DNA of 7,634 nt from an uncultured Clostridia bacterium (GTDB taxonomy: Bacteria; Bacillota; Clostridia; Oscillospirales; Ruminococcaceae): positions 1-7,634 of the forward strand of contig CALATN010000254.1 of assembly GCA_937891895.1 (NCBI GenBank), read 5' to 3'. The translations under genes were made by a program, and so were the position numbers. Shown piece after piece: positions 1-4,059 of the stretch; the stretch's first letter is position 1, and each line of letters starts with the position of its first letter. The notes beneath the pieces are model-generated. The model was given only the letters and a program-made list of their open reading frames with translations. It was not told the origin of the DNA and did not search any database.

Positions 1-76
1 GCTTCACGGGTTGGAGGATATCGGCATTGCGATTGAAGAAGCTGCTGACAGGATACTGGTTTCGCTTGGTCAATAG
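1..76 (+). CDS. C-terminal end of an unrecognised protein (5' partial)
   Basis: Reading from base 2, 24 codons are open and end in TAG at 74-76. The tail contains GLEDIGIAIEEAADRIL, an amphipathic helix. The TAG sits inside the AGGAGG ribosome binding site of the next gene, so the two are closely spaced on the same strand and probably co-transcribed. The GLEDI string resembles the last segment of Cys/Met-metabolism PLP enzymes, but 24 residues are too few to name a family and I do not assign one. The start lies outside the window. Confidence 0.55.
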   Translation, partial: LHGLEDIGIAIEEAADRILVSLGQ

Positions 77-86
77 GAGGTAATTG

Positions 87-356
87 ATGAGTATAATTAA
101 AAATATGTACTATGGCGAGTTATTTCCGCTGTGGGAGCGTTATCCTGACACGAAGGAATACGCTGAAAAGACAAAGGAAATTCTTGATATTCAGCGTGAA
201 TTGCTGGGAAAATTTCCTGATGTGAAGGAATATCTTGAACGATATTTTGAGGCACATTACGGTGCGGCAAACGAGTTTGGATTTCAGCAGTTTCAGATGG
301 GTGTCAGGGTCGGGGCACAGTTGATGTTGGAGATGATGAGGAAGGTTGAAAAATAG
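87..356 (+). CDS. DUF6809-like small protein (89 aa)
   Basis: The 89-residue protein starts at the ATG at 87, six nt after a perfect AGGAGG (75-80). An in-frame TTG at 84 is too close to that SD to be preferred. Visible features are an N-terminal MYYGEL..P signature, a charged helical middle with EY-rich segments (YAEKTKEI, VKEYLERYF), and a C-terminal FQMGVRVGAQLMLEMM segment. This arrangement (YYG near the start, F..G.R.GA.LMLEM near the end) matches what I recall of DUF6809, small all-helical proteins common in Clostridia and their mobile elements. Their function is unknown. It has no signal peptide or membrane segment, so it is probably cytoplasmic. It is followed immediately by a strong new promoter, so the RNA gene downstream is transcribed independently. 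Confidence 0.7.
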   Translation: MSIIKNMYYGELFPLWERYPDTKEYAEKTKEILDIQRELLGKFPDVKEYLERYFEAHYGAANEFGFQQFQMGVRVGAQLMLEMMRKVEK

Positions 357-359
357 TTG

Positions 360-388
360 TTGACAATATCTGTTTTATCGGATATAAT
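360..388 (+). promoter_or_regulatory. Perfect SigA-type promoter of the tandem-repeat RNA
   Basis: TTGACA at 360-365 and TATAAT at 383-388 match both consensus hexamers exactly, with a 17-nt spacer. The expected start point is about base 395, which is also where the first 42-nt repeat begins. There is no plausible protein gene on this strand before the terminator at 486-521, so the promoter appears dedicated to a short RNA. A full-consensus promoter suggests high constitutive output. Confidence 0.88.
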
Positions 389-394
389 ACAAGT

Positions 395-478
395 GAAGAT
401 TAAGTGTGAGGGTAACACTATAAAGATGTCCCAGCTGAAGATCAAGTGTGAGGGTAACACTTTAAAGATGTCCCGATT
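395..478 (+). repeat. Two direct 42-bp repeats
   Basis: Copy 1 is 395-436 and copy 2 is 437-478, head to tail with no spacer. They differ at about five positions: 401/443, 420/462, and the CAGCT versus CGATT ends. The hairpin stem, GAGGGTA loop and AAAGATGTCCC tail are identical in both. A third copy begins (GAAGA at 479-483) and stops at the terminator. Unlike a CRISPR array there is no variable spacer. The period is a multiple of three, so the repeat is also open in one coding frame. Confidence 0.93.
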
Positions 479-485
479 GAAGACG

Positions 486-521
486 AAAAGGCTGTTGTAT
501 TGATAATATGACAGCCTTTTT
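486..521 (+). terminator. Intrinsic terminator of the repeat RNA
   Basis: AAAAGGCTGT (486-495) pairs perfectly with ACAGCCTTTT (511-520). The inner bases 496-501 and 505-510 extend the stem with two wobble pairs, leaving a GAT loop. The 3' arm itself ends in a run of five T (517-521), as in a typical Rho-independent terminator. It ends the repeat RNA only 8 nt after the second repeat. Confidence 0.88.
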
Positions 522-548
522 ATGTTGTGCAAGATTGAAGAATAACGA

Positions 549-593
549 AACCCTCGGTTATGGCTTGGACGCTGTAACCGAGGGTTGTTTTTT
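549..593 (+). terminator. Second strong hairpin terminator, between convergent units
   Basis: AACCCTCGGTTA (549-560) pairs over 12 bp with TAACCGAGGGTT (575-586), with a 14-nt loop, followed by G and six T (588-593). On the + strand this is an excellent terminator. On the - strand the same hairpin lies immediately after the stop codon (592-594) of the DUF7010-like gene, but the following bases are only moderately T-rich. It therefore probably separates the two convergent units, or was the terminator of a gene now lost between the repeat RNA and this point. Confidence 0.85.
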
Positions 594-1146
594 ACGCTGT
601 CTTACGGCATTTTTTCACTTTCTTATTTTCAAACACAAGACATAAACAAAAAACGATTTCCGTGCAAAGCATAAGTACGGCTATAATTCCGGAAGAAAAT
701 TTTATCCCCGTTATCAGAACAGCAATGGGTATCACTGCTGACAGGACATAATAGGTTTTTGACTTGTAAAGCCAGCCATATGGAAGAAGATGTGCACCGA
801 AAATCATTGCGTATATCATCAACATATTTTCGGGACTTGCTGAAAATATCCACATTGCAATCAACAGGTACGGCATCTGCCCAACAGAAAAAATTATACC
901 GAGATTTGTAAGTGGATTGCTCTTGTTCTGAAAATCAACCTTTATAATTTTAGAAATCATATATGCAAGCGGCATAAGCGGTGCAGAACAACAAAAGGTA
1001 AACAGGTTTTTGCTTTCGGTTGGCAGGGGTGAAATATGAATCAGCAATACCGCTGTCCATATTAACACGGAAGCCACAATGAAATGCAATCCCTTTTTCT
1101 GCTTTACACAGCAATCATCACGCAGTCTGTCAATAGTTTCATTCAT
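592..1146 (-). CDS. DUF7010-like polytopic membrane protein (184 aa)
   Basis: The ATG at 1146-1144 is chosen because AAGGAA (1160-1155) lies 8 nt upstream and MNETIDRLRDD looks like a natural N-terminus. The longer open frame up to 1233 only overlaps the upstream gene. Residues 1-20 are a charged cytoplasmic stretch (DRLRDDCCVKQKKGLHF). Six hydrophobic segments follow at about 21-39, 48-68, 82-103, 108-127, 132-150 and 152-172, then a basic tail. Landmark strings are KVDFQNKSNPLTNLGI and MLMIYAMIFGAHLLPYGWLY. From memory this matches a family listed as DUF7010, function unknown. It is the third cistron of the LytTR operon; its ATG and the DUF3021 stop codon overlap by 8 nt, a sign of translational coupling. 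The stop TAA lies against the hairpin at 549-586. It may be a membrane partner or target of the LytTR/DUF3021 pair, which is inference from context. Confidence 0.8.
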   Translation of the reverse strand: MNETIDRLRDDCCVKQKKGLHFIVASVLIWTAVLLIHISPLPTESKNLFTFCCSAPLMPLAYMISKIIKVDFQNKSNPLTNLGIIFSVGQMPYLLIAMWIFSASPENMLMIYAMIFGAHLLPYGWLYKSKTYYVLSAVIPIAVLITGIKFSSGIIAVLMLCTEIVFCLCLVFENKKVKKCRKTA

Positions 1147-1600
1147 TTGCAAGCTTCCTTTCCTGCTGATATTTCTGCAAAGCAACGGTATAACGTTCGC
1201 CGTTTTTCTTTCTGTAAACGCTATAGATTGCAAGGCAGATAAGATACATTAAAACAACCAGTGCTGAAAACAAAAGCCACTCATAAGCGTGCCCACTGCC
1301 TGTAAACAACCCTTCGTGATAAAAATACCCTGCTTCGTAAGTTGTTATCAGTACCATAAAAAGTGTAAGTCTTGCGGTAAATCCTGTTTTCCTTAATACA
1401 AGCTTTCTGAAAGCAATACAAAAAATCAGTACGCCCCCCGCTGTCCACAAAAGCATTTCAATAAGCTGATTTACTGATATTGTATCAATGCTGTTTGCCT
1501 TTAAAACTATAAGCCTTAACAAAAGAAACCATGTAAAAGCAAAGCAAATTCCATTACGGAACCATATAAAAAATACTGCAAGTTCTTTTTTTATATTCAT
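1139..1600 (-). CDS. DUF3021 family membrane protein (153 aa)
   Basis: The ATG at 1600-1598 follows AGGAG (1604-1608 region), which overlaps the TAG of the LytTR gene; the gap between the two genes is 10 nt. Four hydrophobic segments are visible at about residues 9-33, 46-64, 75-94 and 108-129, with basic residues (KK, RK, RKK) on the predicted inner sides, and a charged C-terminal tail from about 130. Size, four-helix layout and position directly after a LytTR protein match the DUF3021 family. In streptococcal LytTR systems a small membrane protein encoded with the LytTR regulator acts as its inhibitor, and DUF3021 proteins are thought to play the same role. By analogy this protein would hold the LytTR protein inactive at the membrane until a signal arrives. 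The role here is inferred from gene pairing. Confidence 0.85.
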   Translation of the reverse strand: MNIKKELAVFFIWFRNGICFAFTWFLLLRLIVLKANSIDTISVNQLIEMLLWTAGGVLIFCIAFRKLVLRKTGFTARLTLFMVLITTYEAGYFYHEGLFTGSGHAYEWLLFSALVVLMYLICLAIYSVYRKKNGERYTVALQKYQQERKLANE

Positions 1601-1610
1601 AAAGTTTCTC

Positions 1611-2045
1611 CTATATGTTAAGTAATGTTTTCAATGTTTTTGTATAACGGCGAGAAATGTTAAGCACCTCACCATTTTCAAGAGTTGCCGAAACAGAACG
1701 ATTAAGCTCTGGAGCAAGTGATTTTATGCAGTTGATATTTGCAATCTGCGACTTTGAAATTCTTATAAAATCCTTGTCGGAAAGAATTTCTTCAAGCTCA
1801 TACAGTCTGTATTTTATCTCATATACATTTTCTTTTGTGTATAAGAAAGTGCGGTCATCCACCGACTCAAAATAAAGCACATCTGCTGGATTTATAAGAA
1901 AAGTTCTGTCATCAAGCTTTGCAGTAAGTTTACTTTCAAACAGCTCTATATGGCTTTTGAGTTTCATAACTTCACTATCTGCTTTTCGGCATTTTATTAT
2001 AACCTGTAAGGCTTCTTCAAAGTTTTCAATTATCCGGATATTCAT
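1611..2045 (-). CDS. LytTR-domain DNA-binding regulator without receiver domain (144 aa)
   Basis: The ATG at 2045-2043 lies 5 nt after AGGAGGT (2057-2051). Residues 1-40 form a short helical region (MNIRIIENFEEALQVIIKCR), not a full receiver domain, so this is a stand-alone LytTR regulator and not a phosphorylated response regulator. Residues about 43-144 are the LytTR domain: DRTFLINPADVLYFESVDD, then the KENVYEIKYRLYELEEIL strand-helix, DFIRISKSQIANINCIKSL, and the C-terminal GEVLNISRRYTKTLKTLL, the family signature. Such proteins bind DNA repeats in promoters and often regulate their own operon. It is the first gene of a three-gene operon with two membrane proteins. The 5' leader from the predicted start is only about 15 nt, leaving little room for RNA-level control, so autoregulation at the divergent promoter region is the likely mode. 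Confidence 0.93.
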   Translation of the reverse strand: MNIRIIENFEEALQVIIKCRKADSEVMKLKSHIELFESKLTAKLDDRTFLINPADVLYFESVDDRTFLYTKENVYEIKYRLYELEEILSDKDFIRISKSQIANINCIKSLAPELNRSVSATLENGEVLNISRRYTKTLKTLLNI

Positions 2046-2066
2046 ATTGCACCTCCTATGATTATC

Positions 2067-2095
2067 ATTATATATCCATGATTTTATTATTGCAA
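2067..2095 (-). promoter_or_regulatory. Promoter of the LytTR-DUF3021-DUF7010 operon
   Basis: Read on the - strand, TTGCAA (2095-2090) and a perfect TATAAT (2072-2067) are 17 nt apart. Transcription would start near 2060, just upstream of the AGGAGGT ribosome site (2057-2051). It is divergent from the + strand promoter at 2165-2193, leaving about 70 bp between the two -35 boxes for regulator binding. That stretch contains G-rich repeats (AGGGGTAAG, TGGGGTGAAAGG) but I cannot assign a LytTR site with certainty. Confidence 0.75.
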
Positions 2096-2164
2096 GAGCT
2101 TTAGGGGTAAGCGGTACAAATAATGGGGTGAAAGGTTATATGCGTTTTAATATGAAACTAACCC

Positions 2165-2193
2165 TTGACAAACCAAATCAATCGTGATATACT
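2165..2193 (+). promoter_or_regulatory. Strong promoter of the kptA leader/operon
   Basis: TTGACA at 2165-2170 (exact consensus) and TATACT at 2188-2193 (5 of 6) are separated by 17 nt. The start point would be about base 2200. An imperfect inverted repeat, AAAGGTTA (about 2132-2139) with TAACCCTT (2159-2166), touches the -35 box and could be an operator, but it has a mismatch and is only a suggestion. Confidence 0.85.
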
Positions 2194-2242
2194 AAAGCAT
2201 CATAAACACTATGAAATTTTAAAGAAAGCGAGGTAATTGAAT

Positions 2243-2317
2243 ATGACACAGGCTATAGTTAGAAACAACAGAATAAATATAATTACCTCGGTGGGTTTGA
2301 AGCAGCTTTGCGTATAA
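2243..2317 (+). CDS. Putative leader peptide (24 aa)
   Basis: The ATG at 2243 is 8 nt after GAGGT (2230-2234) and the frame ends in TAA at 2315-2317, giving MTQAIVRNNRINIITSVGLKQLCV. It is too short for ordinary gene calling but has a good ribosome site, lies behind a strong promoter, and is followed by an intrinsic terminator. Its SD is buried in the 5' arm of hairpin 1 and its codons 14-16 run through the 3' arm, so translation of this ORF and folding of the leader must interfere with each other. It has no run of one amino acid that would point to amino-acid starvation control. The arrangement is more like the ribosome-stalling leaders of drug-resistance genes (erm type). The peptide sequence is not recognised. 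Confidence 0.5.
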   Translation: MTQAIVRNNRINIITSVGLKQLCV

Positions 2318-2321
2318 GTTT

Positions 2322-2352
2322 TTGCAAGGCATTGCTGTAATTTTTGTATAAT
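2322..2352 (+). promoter_or_regulatory. Possible secondary promoter before kptA
   Basis: A perfect TATAAT at 2347-2352 has TTGCAA at 2322-2327 as the only reasonable -35, with a long 19-nt spacer. Its start would fall near 2359, inside the terminator stem, so its transcripts would lack room to terminate efficiently and could give basal kptA expression. The poor spacing makes it weak evidence. Confidence 0.3.
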
Positions 2353-2356
2353 GTAA

Positions 2357-2393
2357 GGATACCGAGCGTGGCTTGGTATCCTTTTTTATTTTT
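2357..2393 (+). terminator. Intrinsic terminator just upstream of kptA (attenuator)
   Basis: GGATACC (2357-2363) pairs with GGTATCC (2375-2381), and the inner bases GAGC/GCTT extend the stem to 11 bp with a GTG triloop. TTTTTTATTTTT (2382-2393) follows. The kptA ribosome site AGGAG begins at 2397, 3 nt after the U tract, so no promoter fits between them. kptA must be reached by read-through or by antitermination. Confidence 0.88.
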
Positions 2394-2410
2394 AACAGGA
2401 GTTGATACAT

Positions 2411-2950
2411 ATGAAAGAAACAAGTATTTTTTTAAGCCTTATTTTAAGGCACAAGCCCTCTGCGGCTGGTATTACGCTTGATAGTCACGGCTGGGCAAGG
2501 GTTGATGAACTGATTGATGGTGTAAATGCAACGGGCAAATACACGCTGGATATGGCGAAGCTTGAAGAAATTGTCCGCACTGACAACAAGCAGCGTTACA
2601 GCTTCAACGAGGACAAGACGCTTATCCGTGCAAATCAGGGGCACTCCGTCCCTGTTGACGTTGAGCTGAAAAAGTGCGAACCGCCCGAAATTCTTTATCA
2701 CGGCACGGCAGAGCGTTTTGTTGACTCGATTATGGCGGAGGGGCTGAAACCGAAAAGCCGTCTTTATGTGCATTTGTCGAAGGACCTTGAAACTGCTGTA
2801 ACCGTTGGCAAAAGACACGGAAAGCCTTTTGTGTTCAAGGTTAAGTCGGGTGAAATGCACCGTAACGGATTTGAGTTTTTTCTGTCGGAGAATGGGGTGT
2901 GGCTGACTAAGGCTGTGCCTGTTGAGTTTCTTGAAGTGCTTGATGATTGA
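2411..2950 (+). CDS. kptA: RNA 2'-phosphotransferase (Tpt1/KptA family)
   Basis: The 179-aa protein starts at ATG 2411, 9 nt after AGGAG (2397-2401); the TTG at 2402 is too close to that SD. KptA/Tpt1 enzymes move an internal RNA 2'-phosphate to NAD+, giving ADP-ribose 1''-2''-cyclic phosphate and nicotinamide. Features: LSLILRHKP (8-16) with the family Arg-His pair at 13-14; GWARVDELI (27-35) in the N-terminal winged-helix lobe; KQRYSF (60-65) with the conserved Arg62; IRANQGHS (72-79); LYHGT (95-99) in the NAD-binding lobe; LYVHLS (118-123); and NGVWLT (161-166) near the end. Length is normal for the bacterial family and no catalytic segment is missing. Bacteria that carry kptA mostly lack the tRNA ligase that makes its substrate in fungi, so the natural role is unclear. 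It heads a five-gene same-strand run, 18 nt before the nucleotidyltransferase, behind the attenuator-like leader. Confidence 0.95.
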   Translation: MKETSIFLSLILRHKPSAAGITLDSHGWARVDELIDGVNATGKYTLDMAKLEEIVRTDNKQRYSFNEDKTLIRANQGHSVPVDVELKKCEPPEILYHGTAERFVDSIMAEGLKPKSRLYVHLSKDLETAVTVGKRHGKPFVFKVKSGEMHRNGFEFFLSENGVWLTKAVPVEFLEVLDD

Positions 2951-2968
2951 ATAAAAGCGGGGGTAATT

Positions 2969-4015
2969 ATGAATTACAGAAATGAGAAAATAATAAATGC
3001 TGTTATTGAAAAGGCAGAAAAAGTATGCCCTGATTCTTTAGCACTTATAGGAGTTTACGGTTCAGTTGCAACGGGTGATGATTACGAAAAATCAGACCTT
3101 GATTTGCTTATACTTATTCAGGATGATAACGGCTGGAAGCTGGGAACAGGCTTTATTCTTGATGACATCAAGGTTGGTTATGATATCTACTGTACGAACT
3201 GGGACGGATTGAAATATGATTCAGCCTGTCATCACGCACAGCTTTCAAAGCTAATGGACTCTGAAATTGTATACATTAAAAATCAGGAAGCCTACGAAGA
3301 TTTATGCCGATTAAGAGAACAGACAAAAGCATTTTTATGCTCGGAGGAACGCTTCGACAGAGTAAATGAACTGATAGAAAAAGCAAAGGTATCCTTTGCA
3401 AACGCTTGTCTGCACGAAAAAATCGGACAGGTACGAGTGGACGTCTGCGAAGCGATACTGTCACTTCTTGATGCAATAATGCTTTATCACGGGACATATT
3501 TCAAGCGTGGTGTAAAACGTACTTTTGAAGAACTTGCTCAATTTCCTCTTGATGAGAAATTCTCCGAAGACATAAGGAAAATATCGGAAAGCAAGGATGT
3601 TACAGAATTGCGTTCCCTTGCAAAATCGCTGATACTGTATGCTGAAAATTACACATCAAAAGAAAATGAAAAAGCGGCTCCTACAAAGGAATCGCTTTCG
3701 GGAACATATGAAGAAATGTACTCAAACTGGCGAAACAAAGTTGAGGAAGCGGCGGTCAATAATGATACCTACTCATCTTTTGTAAATATGTGCTGTCTGC
3801 AATATATGATTTCAGATGTTTCAGCGGACGTGAACATCGGCACTTACGATATTATGGAAGCTTATAGTCCCGATTGTTTGAAAGACAATGTCAGGATTTA
3901 TGATGAGTTTTTAGCTGACTACGAAAAATTATATAAGGAAGTAGGAATAGCTGTCAATCGCTTTTCTGATGTGGATAAGTTTTATGGGGCTTATGTCGGG
4001 GGAGATGATTTGTAA
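2969..4015 (+). CDS. Pol-beta superfamily nucleotidyltransferase domain protein (348 aa)
   Basis: The ATG at 2969 follows a G-rich ribosome site (GCGGGGG, 2957-2963) by 5 nt. Residues about 24-80 hold the nucleotidyltransferase core: GVYGSVATG with Gly31-Ser32, then SDLDLLILI with Asp43 and Asp45 as the metal-binding pair, and Asp72 in VGYDIYC as the likely third carboxylate. All catalytic positions are present, so it should be active, moving an NMP onto an unknown hydroxyl. Residues about 120-225 look like an all-helical substrate-binding domain (kanamycin-nucleotidyltransferase-like layout), followed by a KENEKAAPTKES linker and a second helical region (about 245-340) that I do not recognise. 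It is longer than typical aminoglycoside or lincosamide nucleotidyltransferases (about 250-300 aa). Position between an RNA 2'-phosphotransferase and a phosphoesterase leaves RNA, a protein or a small molecule open as substrate. It has no transmembrane segments and is probably cytoplasmic. Confidence 0.88.
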   Translation: MNYRNEKIINAVIEKAEKVCPDSLALIGVYGSVATGDDYEKSDLDLLILIQDDNGWKLGTGFILDDIKVGYDIYCTNWDGLKYDSACHHAQLSKLMDSEIVYIKNQEAYEDLCRLREQTKAFLCSEERFDRVNELIEKAKVSFANACLHEKIGQVRVDVCEAILSLLDAIMLYHGTYFKRGVKRTFEELAQFPLDEKFSEDIRKISESKDVTELRSLAKSLILYAENYTSKENEKAAPTKESLSGTYEEMYSNWRNKVEEAAVNNDTYSSFVNMCCLQYMISDVSADVNIGTYDIMEAYSPDCLKDNVRIYDEFLADYEKLYKEVGIAVNRFSDVDKFYGAYVGGDDL

Positions 4016-4059
4016 AAGTAAGCGTTTCTGTTCTATGAAGTATATGAGGTGAACACAGA

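Larger units (their letters stand above)
395..521 (+). ncRNA. Tandem-repeat small RNA, candidate type III (ToxI/CptI-like) antitoxin RNA
   Basis: A transcript of about 127 nt is defined by the consensus promoter at 360-388 and the terminator at 486-521. It consists of two 42-nt repeats plus the first bases of a third (GAAGA at 479-483). Repeat 1: stem AGTGT 403-407 with ACACT 415-419, loop GAGGGTA 408-414, and GGG 410-412 free to pair with CCC 430-432. Repeat 2 has the same elements 42 nt later (445-449/457-461; 452-454/472-474), with one more A-T pair closing its stem. A short hairpin, an A-rich linker (TTTAAAGA) and a downstream strand pairing back into the loop form an H-type pseudoknot. 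That is the fold known for type III antitoxin RNAs, whose genes also have the order promoter, tandem repeats, terminator. Those systems carry a toxin gene after the terminator; none is present here. Alternatively it is an sRNA using the repeated GATGTCCC as a C-rich seed. Confidence 0.7.
2200..2393 (+). promoter_or_regulatory. Candidate transcription attenuator leader of the kptA operon
   Basis: From the predicted start to the terminator this leader of about 190 nt holds, in order: hairpin 1, with CGAGGTAATT (2229-2238) pairing perfectly with AATTACCTCG (2281-2290) and covering the Shine-Dalgarno site of a small ORF; hairpin 2, with AGCAG+CTTTGC (2301-2311) against GCAAGG+TTGCT (2324-2336, CA bulge); and a terminator at 2357-2393. 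CTCGGT (2287-2292), mostly in the 3' arm of hairpin 1, is the exact complement of ACCGAG (2361-2366) in the 5' arm of the terminator, extendable by a G-U pair. Hairpin 1 and this pairing are mutually exclusive. A ribosome on the small ORF's start site would open hairpin 1, free the 3' arm to block the terminator, and let transcription enter kptA. The pairings are seen; the mechanism is inferred. No known riboswitch consensus was recognised. Confidence 0.62.

Noticed and set aside
395..478. CRISPR array
   Set aside because: The two units are directly adjacent with no variable spacers, and the repeat continues over the full 42 nt. No cas gene is present.
293..532. 79-codon open frame on the - strand across the repeat RNA
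   Set aside because: It exists only because the repeat is open in several frames. It overlaps the DUF6809-like gene, the promoter and the terminator, has no ribosome site, and its sequence is low-complexity.
1147..1233. Upstream start for the DUF7010-like gene
   Set aside because: The extra 29 residues would lie inside the DUF3021 coding region. The ATG at 1146 has its own SD and the conserved-looking MNETIDRLRDD start.
2286..2300. T-box element in the kptA leader (CGGTGGG)
   Set aside because: The full T-box antiterminator sequence and the long stem I with specifier loop are absent, and the downstream gene is not an aminoacyl-tRNA synthetase or amino-acid gene.
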